A stretch of 64,000 nt of DNA, from positions 1,054,001 to 1,118,000 of the forward strand of contig CAWGGV010000008.1 in NCBI GenBank assembly GCA_963822255.1, written 5' to 3'. The notes below the pieces were generated by a model, which saw nothing but the letters and a program-made list of their open reading frames with translations, was not told the origin of the DNA and did not search any database. Shown one piece after another: positions 35,905 to 44,437 of this stretch. Both the position numbers and the translations under genes were made by a program. How positions within the stretch are numbered: the first letter of the stretch is position 1; every line of letters starts with the position of its first letter. The stretch is from UBA7803 sp963822255. GTDB taxonomy: Bacteria > Pseudomonadota > Gammaproteobacteria > Pseudomonadales > Azotimanducaceae.

Positions 35905-36360
35905 ATGAACCACGCCAGCGAAGCCATCCCGTTCCGCCTTCTGCGTCTGGACCACGTGGTGCTCCGCGCCCGCGACGGCCATGCTCTGGTGCGCTTTTAT
36001 CGCGAGGTGCTCGGCTGCACCCCGGAACGCGAGTCCACGGACGCCGGGCTGATCCAGCTCCGCGCCGGCGATTCCCTGATCGACATCGTGCCCGTGACGG
36101 GGCGGCTCGGCCGCGCCGGCGGGGCGGCGCCGGCACCCGACCGCGCCCACAACGTGGACCACGTGTGCTTGCGGGTGGATCCGTTCGACGCCGACGCCAT
36201 CACTGCGCACCTCGAGCAGCACGGCGTGCGACCGAGCGAGGTCCGCCAGGTGTACGGTGCCGAGGGCCTCGGGCCGTCGATCTACCTGGACGATCCCGAG
36301 GGCAATACGGTTGAGCTGAAAGGTCCGACCGACGGCCCGGGCGCTCGCCCGGAGCGCTAG
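35905..36360 (+). CDS. VOC-family (glyoxalase/dioxygenase-like) protein
   Basis: This 151-residue protein is a glyoxalase-fold metalloprotein with LLRLDHVVLRARD, NVDHVCLRVD and YLDDPEGNTVELKG, giving possible His, His and Glu metal ligands. An in-frame ATG at 35881 would add eight residues; 35905 begins nearer the fold. The substrate is unknown. It lies divergent from the thioredoxin-like gene. Confidence 0.83.
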   Translation: MNHASEAIPFRLLRLDHVVLRARDGHALVRFYREVLGCTPERESTDAGLIQLRAGDSLIDIVPVTGRLGRAGGAAPAPDRAHNVDHVCLRVDPFDADAITAHLEQHGVRPSEVRQVYGAEGLGPSIYLDDPEGNTVELKGPTDGPGARPER

Positions 36361-36363
36361 CCG

Positions 36364-37110
36364 GTGGCCCGTCGATATGCGGTCGCGCTGCTGGTGGCGG
36401 GCGTCGCGGCCACCGGCCTGACCTGGACGCCGCCGGGCGTCCGGCACATCCCGGACTTTTCCCGATGGCCGGCCGGCGATGTCCGCAAGGAGCACTTCTT
36501 CGGCTATCTGAGGCCGCTGATCGCAGCGGAAAACGCCCGCATTCTGACCCAGCGCAAGCGACTGAAGCGGATCGCCGAGTCCGCCGCCCGCGGGCCGCTC
36601 GGCCGGCTCGACCGTACCCGGCTCCGGGCGCTCGCCCGGGAGTACGCACTGGACCCGCAGGAGATGGACACCCAGGCGCTGATCGCCGAGCTGCTGCAGC
36701 GGGTCGACGTGGTGCCCGCGTCCCTCGCCCTCGCCCAGGCGGCCAAGGAGTCGGCGTGGGGCACCTCACGCTTCGCCGCCGCCGGCAATGCCCTGTTCGG
36801 CCAGCGCTGCTTCGACGCCGGCTGCGGCATGGTGCCCAATGCCCGCGTCCGCGGCGCGCACCACGAGGTGCAGACCTTCGCCACGCCGTCGGGCGCGGTG
36901 GCCGGCTACCTGCGCAACCTCAACACCCATCCGGATTACCAGGGCCTGCGCGAGCTGCGGGCCCAGCTGAGGGCGGCCCGGGAACCGGTCACCGGATTCG
37001 CGCTGGCCCCGGAGCTGGCGCGGTACTCCGAACGGCGCACGGATTACATAGAGGAAGTGCGCGACATGATCCGCCACAACGACCTGGGACCGGTGGCCGC
37101 CGCGCCGTGA
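36364..37110 (+). CDS. Bax-like glucosaminidase-domain protein
   Basis: This 248-residue exported protein has an N-terminal hydrophobic segment (VALLVAGVAATGL). Its glucosaminidase fold shows LALAQAAKESAWGTSRFA (catalytic Glu) and ALFGQRCF, as in E. coli Bax. It probably cleaves peptidoglycan glycan strands. The GTG start is 3 bases after the VOC stop, and the end overlaps the deacetylase start. Confidence 0.83.
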   Translation: MARRYAVALLVAGVAATGLTWTPPGVRHIPDFSRWPAGDVRKEHFFGYLRPLIAAENARILTQRKRLKRIAESAARGPLGRLDRTRLRALAREYALDPQEMDTQALIAELLQRVDVVPASLALAQAAKESAWGTSRFAAAGNALFGQRCFDAGCGMVPNARVRGAHHEVQTFATPSGAVAGYLRNLNTHPDYQGLRELRAQLRAAREPVTGFALAPELARYSERRTDYIEEVRDMIRHNDLGPVAAAP

Positions 37111-38174
37111 GGCTCGAGATCCGACGCTGGCTACCCGTGGTCCTGCTTCTGGCGGCGCTGCCCGCCTGGGGCGACGCCGTGGTCCTCCTGTACCATCACG
37201 TCGGCCGGGACACGCCGCCGAGCACGTCGGTGACGCCTCGGCTGTTCGCCGATCACCTCGACTATCTGCAGCAACACCACTATCAGGTGGTGCCGCTGAG
37301 CCGGATCGTTAGCGCCGTCCGCTCCGGTTCGCCGCTGCCCGATCGGACGGTGGCCATCACCTTCGACGACGGCTACCGCTCGGTCTACCGGCAGGCGGCA
37401 CCTCTGCTCGCGCGCCACGGCTACCCGTTCGCGGTTTTCGTCACCACCGGGTACGTGGATGCCGGGTCCGGCGATTTCATGACCTGGGACGAGCTGCGGG
37501 CGCTCGAGAAGCAGGGTGCCGAGATCGCCAACCATTCCCGGTCCCACGAGCACTACGTGTATCGCCCGCCGGCCGAGAGCCCGGCACAGTGGCAGCGGAG
37601 CATCCGCGCCGACATTCAGGGTGCCCAGCAACGGCTCGAGGACGAGCTCGATCATCCGCTGCACGCCCTCGCCTACCCGTACGGCGAATTCCGGCCGGCG
37701 CTCACCGCGCTGGCGGCCGACCTGGGCTTTACCGCATTCGGCCAGCAGTCGGGGCCGATCGGCGCCCATTCGGACCCCCAGGCGCTGCCGCGTTTCCCCA
37801 TGACCGGCGCCTACGGGCGAGTGGACCAACTCGCGGAGAAGCTCAGGACCCGGCCGTTCCGGGTCAAGGTGCTGGCACCCGACGATGCCGTGCTGGCGGC
37901 GGACGCCGGCGCCCCCACCTTGCGGCTCGCGCTCCAGGCGCCCGCCAGCCGGCTCGACGATCTGTCCTGCTTCGTCAGCGGCCAGGACGCCCCCGAGGTG
38001 CATTGGGTCGACCGGCCTGCGGGCATCGTCGAGGTAACCGCGCGGCAGCCGCTGCCGGCCGGCCGCAGCAAGTACACGTGCACGGCGCCGGCCCGGCAGG
38101 GTGACGACGTCTACTACTGGTACAGCTACCTGTGGATGAAGCCGCCGGCGCCCGGAAAGTGGTACGAGGACTAG
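37107..38174 (+). CDS. Polysaccharide deacetylase (NodB-fold)
   Basis: This 355-residue exported protein has a signal peptide (LPVVLLLAALPAWG). It has ALYYHHV-like VVLLYHHVG, the NodB motif TFDDGYRSV and the zinc ligand region ANHSRSHEH. Residues from about 250 form a C-terminal beta domain of unknown role. The family deacetylates peptidoglycan or exopolysaccharide. The GTG start overlaps the Bax-like stop. The TAG stop shares two bases with the MITE-like element. Confidence 0.88.
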   Translation: MRLEIRRWLPVVLLLAALPAWGDAVVLLYHHVGRDTPPSTSVTPRLFADHLDYLQQHHYQVVPLSRIVSAVRSGSPLPDRTVAITFDDGYRSVYRQAAPLLARHGYPFAVFVTTGYVDAGSGDFMTWDELRALEKQGAEIANHSRSHEHYVYRPPAESPAQWQRSIRADIQGAQQRLEDELDHPLHALAYPYGEFRPALTALAADLGFTAFGQQSGPIGAHSDPQALPRFPMTGAYGRVDQLAEKLRTRPFRVKVLAPDDAVLAADAGAPTLRLALQAPASRLDDLSCFVSGQDAPEVHWVDRPAGIVEVTARQPLPAGRSKYTCTAPARQGDDVYYWYSYLWMKPPAPGKWYED

Positions 38175-38438
38175 TGGCCTGTAACGGGTATTCGTGGACC
38201 CCTGAGGCTGCCTGCGGTTCAGGGGCAAGGCGCGCTGAGGAAGGCGTATCATCGATACGTCGACGAGGCGCAACGCGGGCCCTGGACCGCAGGCAGCCTC
38301 CCGCAGGGCGCGGCCTGTGCGGCCCCTGTGCTTCGTTGACGCCGCTTGACGTGGCGCTGGCCACGCCGGCGCGACGCCGCCTCGCCCAGGCACCGCACAG
38401 ACCGCGCAGGAGTACACAAATACCCGTTACAGGCCACT
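38173..38438. mobile_element. MITE-like element, 266 bp, with 20-bp terminal inverted repeats
   Basis: AGTGGCCTGTAACGGGTATT at 38173-38192 is exactly inverted at 38419-38438. Homology between the two arms continues imperfectly for another 40 bases. Inside are a perfect 15-bp inverted pair (38204-38218 and 38286-38300) and a 7-bp hairpin CCCCTGA/TCAGGGG (38199-38225). No transposase is coded. It separates the deacetylase stop from the carboxylase start. No clear target duplication is visible at the edges. Confidence 0.7.
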
Positions 38439-38442
38439 CGCC

Positions 38443-41400
38443 ATGAAGCGACACATCATCCATCGCGTGCTCATCGCCAACCGTGGCGAGATCGCTCTAC
38501 GGGTCGCCGCCACCGCTGCCGACATGGGCATCGAGACGGTGGCGGTGCACACGGCTGACGACGCAGATTGCCTGCACGTCTCCCGCGCCGACCGAGCCGT
38601 CGCTCTGCCGGGCCGCGGGGCGCGCGGCTACCTGGACGGCAACGCTCTGATCGACGCCGCGCGTGCCGAGGCGTGCGATGCCGTGCACCCCGGCTACGGC
38701 TTCCTCGCCGAGAGCGCCGCGTTCGCCCGGCAGGTCGCCGAGGCCGGCCTGCTCTTCGTCGGCCCGCGGCCCGAGGTACTGGAAAGCTTCGGCCACAAAA
38801 TCGCTGCCAGGGAGCTCGCCGCCGAGTGCGGCGTACCGGTACTGTCGGGCACCCTGAGCCCCACCACGCTGGACGACGCCCGCCGCTTCTTCGACGGCCT
38901 TCCCGCCGCCGCCGCGATGGTGATCAAGGCGGTGGCCGGGGGCGGCGGCCGTGGCATGCGGATGGTGCGCAGGGCGGACGAGATCGAGGACGCCTACCGC
39001 CGCTGCGCCTCCGAGGCACAGGCAGCGTTCGGCAGCGCGGAGCTCTACGTGGAGCGTCTGCTCGAACGCGCCCGGCACGTCGAAGTGCAGATCCTCGGTG
39101 ACCGGGAAGGCAACGTCAGCCACCTCTGGGAGCGCGAGTGCACGCTGCAGCGGCGTCACCAGAAGCTGGTAGAGCTGGCGCCGAGCGCCTCGCTGCTGCC
39201 CCCGGTGCGCACCGCCCTCATCGACGCCGCGCTCACCCTGGCGGCCCACGCGCGCTACGACAATCTGGGCACCATGGAATTCCTGATCGACGACGCCGAT
39301 CCGGAGCAGGGCTTCGTGTTCATCGAAGCCAATGCCCGGCTGCAGGTGGAGCACACCGTCACCGAGGAGATCACCGGCGTCGACCTCGTGCGCGCGCAGC
39401 TCGAGCTGACCACCGGGGCCACCCTGGCGGAGCTCGGGCTCGATCGCGACCGGGTGCCGGCGCCTCGCGGCCGCGCCATGCAGCTCCGGGTCAACGCCGA
39501 GACCATGCAGGAAGACGGCAGCACCCGTCCCGCCGGCGGCGTGTTGTCGCGCTTCGAAGTGCCCACCGGACGCGGCGTGCGGGTGGAAACCCACGGCTAC
39601 GCCGGCTATCAGCCGAATCCGGCATTCGACTCCCTGCTCGCCAAGGTGATCGTTCACGAGGACGGCGCCGCGCTGGCCAGCGTGGTGCACCGCGCGCAGC
39701 GCGCGCTCGACGCTTTCCGCATCGGCGGTGTGCGCACCAACAAGCCGTTTCTGCGGGCCCTGCTCGGCACCGAAGCTGTGCAGAACGATGCCGTCTATAC
39801 GCGTTTCGTCGAGGACAACCTGGCGTCGCTGATACGCGCCATGCCGGTCTCCGAGGAGGGCGGCGAGGCGCCGGTCGCGCAGCCGGTCCTGGAGGCGGGC
39901 CATCACGCGGTGTGCGCGCCGATGCAGGGCACCCTGGTATCGGTGGACGTGGAGCCCGGCGACGCCGTGCACGCGGGCGCGCAGGTTGCGGTGATGGAAG
40001 CCATGAAGATGGAGCACGTGCTGACGGCGGCGGTGAGCGGCAGCGTGCACGAGGTGCTGGCCGCACCCGGAGAAACCCTGAGTGAGGGGCAAACGGTGCT
40101 GGTGGTGGCGGAAGGTGCGGTCGCCGGCGGTGTGACGGCCGTTGCCACCGAGCACGACCTCGATGCAATGCGCGCCGACCTGACCGAATCGGTGGCGCGT
40201 CACGGCTACGGGCTCGACGAGAACCGGCCGGATGCCGTAGCGCGGCGGCACGGCCGCGGCCACCGCACGGCGCGGGAGAACGTCGCGGACCTGGTGGACC
40301 CGGGTTCTTTTCTCGAATACGGGCCGCTGATGGTTGCCGCCCAGCGGCGCCGGCGGCCGATTCAGGAGCTCATGGAGAAGACCACGGGCGACGGCATGGT
40401 GGCAGGCGTCGGCCGGGTGAACGGCGCGCTGTTCCCGCGCGAGCGCGCCCGGGTGATTGCGATGTCGTACGACTACATGGTCCTCGCCGGCACCCAGGGA
40501 CACATGAACCACTTGAAGAAGGACCGCCTGTTCACCCTGGCGGAAAGCAACCGTCTGCCGATCGTGCTCTTCGCCGAAGGCGGCGGCGGCCGCCCCGGCG
40601 ACACCGACGGCACCGGCGTCGCCGGCCTCGACTGCTATGCCTTCAACTACTTTGCCCGGCTTTCGGGCCTGGTGCCGCTGGTGGGCATCACCAACGGCTA
40701 CTGCTTCGCCGGCAACGCGGCACTGCTCGGCTGCTGCGACGTGGTGATCGCCACCGAAGGTTCGAACATCGGCATGGGCGGGCCGGCCATGGTGGAAGGC
40801 GGCGGGCTCGGCGTATTCCGAGCGGACGAGATCGGGCCGCTGCCGGTGCAGATCGCCAACGGGGTGGTGGACGTGGCGGTGGCCGACGAGGCCGAAGCAG
40901 TGGCCGTCGCCAAGCGATACCTGGGTTACTTCCAGGGTGCAGTCGACGGCTGGGACTGCTGCGACCAGCGGCGGCTGCGCCATCTCATCCCGGAGAATCG
41001 GCTGCGGGTCTACGACGTGCGCCGGGTCATCGAGCAGCTGGCGGACAGCGGGTCGGTGCTGGAGCTACGGCGCGGCTACGGTGCCGGAATGATCACCGCG
41101 CTGGCCCGCATCGAGGGCCGCCCCATCGGCATCGTCGCCAATAACCCCACCCACCTCGGCGGCGCCATCGACAGCATCGGTGCGGACAAGGCCGCACGCT
41201 TCATGCAGCTGTGCGACGCGTTCGACGTACCGTTGCTGTTCCTCTGCGACACGCCCGGCTTCATGGTGGGCCCGGAAGCGGAGAAGAGCGCCCAGGTGCG
41301 CCGCTTCGCCCGCATGTTCGTGGTGGGCGCCAACGTCAGCGTGCCGTTCTTCACCATCGTGCTGCGCAAGGGCTATGGGCTGGGCGCCCAGGCCATGGCC

Positions 41401-41724
41401 GGCGGCAGCTTCAAGACGCCCATGTTCACGGTGTCGTGGCCGACCGGTGAATTCGGCGGCATGGGCCTGGAAGGCGCGGTGAAACTCGGTTACCGCAACG
41501 AGCTCGCCGCCATCGACGATCACGAGGAGCGCGAGCGGACCTACCAGGAGATGGTCCAGCGCATGTACGACCGGGGCAAAGGCGTCAGCATGGCGCAGGC
41601 GTTCGAGATCGACGACGTCATCGACCCGGCGGATTCACGGCGCTGGATCGTCATGGCGCTGGAAAGCGCGCCGGCGCCGGCGCCCCGCAACGGCAAGAAG
41701 CGTCCGCACGTCGACACGTGGTAA
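38443..41724 (+). CDS. Single-chain acyl-CoA carboxylase (biotin carboxylase + BCCP + carboxyltransferase)
   Basis: This 1093-residue protein contains all three activities. Residues 1-455 are biotin carboxylase (GYGFLAES, KAVAGGGGRGMRM, EANARLQVEHTVTE). Residues about 490-560 are the biotinyl domain with biotinyl-Lys in EAMKMEHV (near 520). The C-terminal 530 residues are a fused carboxyltransferase of PccB/LCC type (RARVIAMSYDYMVLAG; GGAIDSIGADKAARFM). It probably carboxylates acetyl-, propionyl- or longer acyl-CoA. The single-chain LCC enzymes of some actinobacteria and proteobacteria are the closest known layout. The ATG follows the MITE-like element by 4 bases. Confidence 0.92.
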   Translation: MKRHIIHRVLIANRGEIALRVAATAADMGIETVAVHTADDADCLHVSRADRAVALPGRGARGYLDGNALIDAARAEACDAVHPGYGFLAESAAFARQVAEAGLLFVGPRPEVLESFGHKIAARELAAECGVPVLSGTLSPTTLDDARRFFDGLPAAAAMVIKAVAGGGGRGMRMVRRADEIEDAYRRCASEAQAAFGSAELYVERLLERARHVEVQILGDREGNVSHLWERECTLQRRHQKLVELAPSASLLPPVRTALIDAALTLAAHARYDNLGTMEFLIDDADPEQGFVFIEANARLQVEHTVTEEITGVDLVRAQLELTTGATLAELGLDRDRVPAPRGRAMQLRVNAETMQEDGSTRPAGGVLSRFEVPTGRGVRVETHGYAGYQPNPAFDSLLAKVIVHEDGAALASVVHRAQRALDAFRIGGVRTNKPFLRALLGTEAVQNDAVYTRFVEDNLASLIRAMPVSEEGGEAPVAQPVLEAGHHAVCAPMQGTLVSVDVEPGDAVHAGAQVAVMEAMKMEHVLTAAVSGSVHEVLAAPGETLSEGQTVLVVAEGAVAGGVTAVATEHDLDAMRADLTESVARHGYGLDENRPDAVARRHGRGHRTARENVADLVDPGSFLEYGPLMVAAQRRRRPIQELMEKTTGDGMVAGVGRVNGALFPRERARVIAMSYDYMVLAGTQGHMNHLKKDRLFTLAESNRLPIVLFAEGGGGRPGDTDGTGVAGLDCYAFNYFARLSGLVPLVGITNGYCFAGNAALLGCCDVVIATEGSNIGMGGPAMVEGGGLGVFRADEIGPLPVQIANGVVDVAVADEAEAVAVAKRYLGYFQGAVDGWDCCDQRRLRHLIPENRLRVYDVRRVIEQLADSGSVLELRRGYGAGMITALARIEGRPIGIVANNPTHLGGAIDSIGADKAARFMQLCDAFDVPLLFLCDTPGFMVGPEAEKSAQVRRFARMFVVGANVSVPFFTIVLRKGYGLGAQAMAGGSFKTPMFTVSWPTGEFGGMGLEGAVKLGYRNELAAIDDHEERERTYQEMVQRMYDRGKGVSMAQAFEIDDVIDPADSRRWIVMALESAPAPAPRNGKKRPHVDTW

Positions 41725-41740
41725 GAGACACGTGGTAAGA
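41713..41740. repeat. Exact 14-bp tandem duplication across the carboxylase stop codon
   Basis: GACACGTGGTAAGA occurs twice in immediate succession. The first copy holds the last codons (Asp-Thr-Trp) and the TAA stop of the carboxylase gene. It looks like replication slippage. Confidence 0.85.
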
Positions 41741-41860
41741 CTTGTACGTCGAATTGTAAGAGTTGCGATCGCACCATTCGCGCACGTCCGCTGGTCCGGC
41801 TGGCCACGACGCGGCTCACGGTGCCATACTCGCCTTCCGCGACGCCACCCATAAGAACGA

Positions 41861-44341
41861 ATGGACGAGACTGAGGGGAAGGTCGGTATCGTCGGCATCG
41901 GCGCCTCCGCGGGCGGCATCGAAGCGCTGCAGGCATTGTTCGCCGCGCTGCCGCCCGATCTCGGCCTGGCATACGTGGTGGTGGTGCATATCTCGCCCCA
42001 CTACGAGAGCGAGCTGGCGGAGATTCTGGGCCGCAAGACCGACATGCCAGTGATCGAGGTGAATGACGATCAGTCGTTCAACCTCGAGGCCGACCACGTC
42101 TACGTAATTTCCCCGGCCCGCAAGCTCGAGATCAACGATACCTTCATCGGCGCCTCGCCGTTCGACGAGCCGCGTGGGCAGCGTTCGGCCATCGACGTGT
42201 TCTTCCGCTCGCTCGCGGCCAGCCACGGCGACGGATTCGCCATCATCCTGTCCGGCGGCGGCTCCGACGGCGTGCTCGGGGCCAATGCCGTGAAGCAAGC
42301 CGGCGGCGTCGTGCTGGTGCAGGATCCTGCCGAGGCGGCCCACGCCGGCATGCCGGGTGCGGTGATCGCTGCCGGAATTGCGGACGTCGTGGCCCCGGTC
42401 GAGGAACTGGCCCACCGCCTGGTGGAGCTGGCGCGCACCAAGCGCCGGATTCAGCCGCTGCTCCGTCCGGCGCCCGAGCGACCCCTGGACGACGGCGACG
42501 AGGCCCCCCTGCGGCGCATCTTCGAGCTGGTGCGGGCCCGCACCGGCCACGACTTCAGCCGCTACAAACGCACCACCATCATGCGCCGCCTGGCGCGGCG
42601 CATGCAGCTCAACCATCGGCTGAGCCTGCCCGACTACCTGAGCTACCTGCAGGGGGATCCGGAGGAGGTTCGCGCGCTGTTCGACGATCTTCTGATCACG
42701 GTCACCAGCTTCTTCCGCGACCCCGAGGCCTGGGAGGCGCTGCGTCTCCAGGTCATCGCGCCGCTGGTGGCACAGGCCGACGCCACCGAGCCGATCCGGG
42801 TCTGGGTGCCAGCCTGCGCCACCGGCGAGGAAGCCTACTCTCTGGCCATGCTGTTCCGCGAGGAGATCGGCCGCCGGGGCGTGCACGTCGACCTCATCAT
42901 CTTCGCCTCCGACGTGGACGAGAACGCCTTGGCCCAGGGGCGGGAGGGCGTGTATCCCGCGGCCATAGCGGCGGACGTGCCGGAGGCGCGGCTCAAGCGC
43001 TACTTCCGCGGCGAGGGTGATCAGTACCGGGTAACCAGTGAGATTCGCGACTGCATCGTCTTCGCCACCCACAACGCGCTCCGTGATCCGCCGTTCTCGC
43101 AGATTCACCTGGTCTCCTGCCGTAACCTGCTGATCTACCTGAACCGCGAGCTGCAGCACCACCTCCAGGGCGTGTTCCGCTACGCCTGCCGGGACGACGG
43201 CTACCTGTTTCTCGGCATCTCCGAATCCGTGGATCCGGAGCGATTCGACGCCGTGGACAAGCAGCATCGGATCTTCCGCGCCCGCGCAGGCACGCAACGG
43301 CGGTTGCCCCAGGTGCCCCCGGCGCCGCACGTGCCCGAGCAGCTCGGTCGGGAGCGTGCAGCGGAGCGCAGCCACCGGCCGGTGGCCGACTTTCATCTGG
43401 CGGCGCTGGAAGGAATGGCTCCGCCGAGCGTGCTGGTGGACGGTAAGTGGAACACGGCGCATCTGTCGCCTTCTGCCGGCCGCTACCTGAATCCCAGAGG
43501 CGGCCGTCCCAGCTACAGCGTCATGGACCTGGTGCGCCCCGAGCTCGCCGACGAGCTGCGGGCGGCACTCACCCACGTGTTCGACGAGAGCACCCACTAC
43601 CTGTCGCCGTTCGTGCCCGTGCAATTCAACGGCACACCGCGACTGGTGGCTCTGCTGGCACAGCCGGCGGCGGCCGATGAAGCGGGAAACGGCACCGCCC
43701 TGGTGATGTTCCTGGAAGGCGGCGAAGCCCCGGCGGTGGATCAGCCGAAGCCAACCGGCGCCGGAGATCAGGAGGTGACTCATCTTCGCGACGAGCTCCG
43801 GCGCGTCGAGCAGCGGCTGCAGCGCATGCGCCAGGATCACCTCACCGCGTTCGAGGATCTGCGCGCCGCCAACGAAGAGCTGCAGAGCCTGAACGAGGAA
43901 TACCGCTCCACCACGGAGGAACTCGAGACCAGCAAGGAAGAGCTTCAGAGCGTCAACGAAGAGCTGCAGACGGTGAATCACGAGCTGAAGGTCAAGCTCG
44001 AGGAGGTTTCGCAGGCCAACAACGACCTCGAGAACTTCATGGCCGCCACGGACATCGCCATGCTGTTTCTCGACCGCGAGCTGTGCATCAAGCGCTATAC
44101 CCCGCGGCTCGCGGACCTGTTCAACATCAAGGATCACGATTATGGCCGCCCGATCGGCGACCTCACGCACCATCTCGACTACGACCAGCTCGAGGACGAC
44201 GCCCGCCGCGTGCTCACCGATCTGGCGCCGCAGGAGCGGGAGGTTCACGATCATGAGGGTCGGGCCATGCTGGCTCGGATGCGGCCCTATCGGACAGCGG
44301 AGGACAGGATAGACGGCGTGGTGATCACCTTCGTCGACTGA
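41861..44341 (+). CDS. CheB-CheR hybrid with coiled coil and PAS domain
   Basis: This 826-residue protein has CheB methylesterase (residues 5-195; GIGASAGGIEAL Ser, VVVHISP His, GSDGVLG Asp). CheR methyltransferase (210-480) shows TVTSFFRDPEAW, ACATGEEAYSLAM and VSCRNLLIYL. A long coiled coil of TxEELxxxxEEL repeats (about 635-735) and a PAS domain follow. Such fusions adjust receptor or sensor methylation in non-chemotaxis signalling. No kinase domain is present; it may work with the next gene. Confidence 0.92.
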   Translation: MDETEGKVGIVGIGASAGGIEALQALFAALPPDLGLAYVVVVHISPHYESELAEILGRKTDMPVIEVNDDQSFNLEADHVYVISPARKLEINDTFIGASPFDEPRGQRSAIDVFFRSLAASHGDGFAIILSGGGSDGVLGANAVKQAGGVVLVQDPAEAAHAGMPGAVIAAGIADVVAPVEELAHRLVELARTKRRIQPLLRPAPERPLDDGDEAPLRRIFELVRARTGHDFSRYKRTTIMRRLARRMQLNHRLSLPDYLSYLQGDPEEVRALFDDLLITVTSFFRDPEAWEALRLQVIAPLVAQADATEPIRVWVPACATGEEAYSLAMLFREEIGRRGVHVDLIIFASDVDENALAQGREGVYPAAIAADVPEARLKRYFRGEGDQYRVTSEIRDCIVFATHNALRDPPFSQIHLVSCRNLLIYLNRELQHHLQGVFRYACRDDGYLFLGISESVDPERFDAVDKQHRIFRARAGTQRRLPQVPPAPHVPEQLGRERAAERSHRPVADFHLAALEGMAPPSVLVDGKWNTAHLSPSAGRYLNPRGGRPSYSVMDLVRPELADELRAALTHVFDESTHYLSPFVPVQFNGTPRLVALLAQPAAADEAGNGTALVMFLEGGEAPAVDQPKPTGAGDQEVTHLRDELRRVEQRLQRMRQDHLTAFEDLRAANEELQSLNEEYRSTTEELETSKEELQSVNEELQTVNHELKVKLEEVSQANNDLENFMAATDIAMLFLDRELCIKRYTPRLADLFNIKDHDYGRPIGDLTHHLDYDQLEDDARRVLTDLAPQEREVHDHEGRAMLARMRPYRTAEDRIDGVVITFVD

Positions 44342-44437
44342 AACCACGGCCGCGGCACGATAATTGAACGCCATCCGGGTGGAAACGAGGGACGATCACA
44401 CCACATGCATCGGTTAACGCGCCATGAGTAGCGCGCC

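Noticed and set aside
38132..38446. 104-codon plus-strand frame through the MITE-like element
   Set aside because: It is out of frame with the deacetylase and translates the inverted repeats; no protein family pattern.
38497..40983. 828-codon minus-strand open frame
   Set aside because: Antisense shadow of the acyl-CoA carboxylase; high GC lengthens such frames.
41816..44374. 852-codon minus-strand open frame
   Set aside because: Exact antisense shadow of the CheB-CheR hybrid, no motif of its own.
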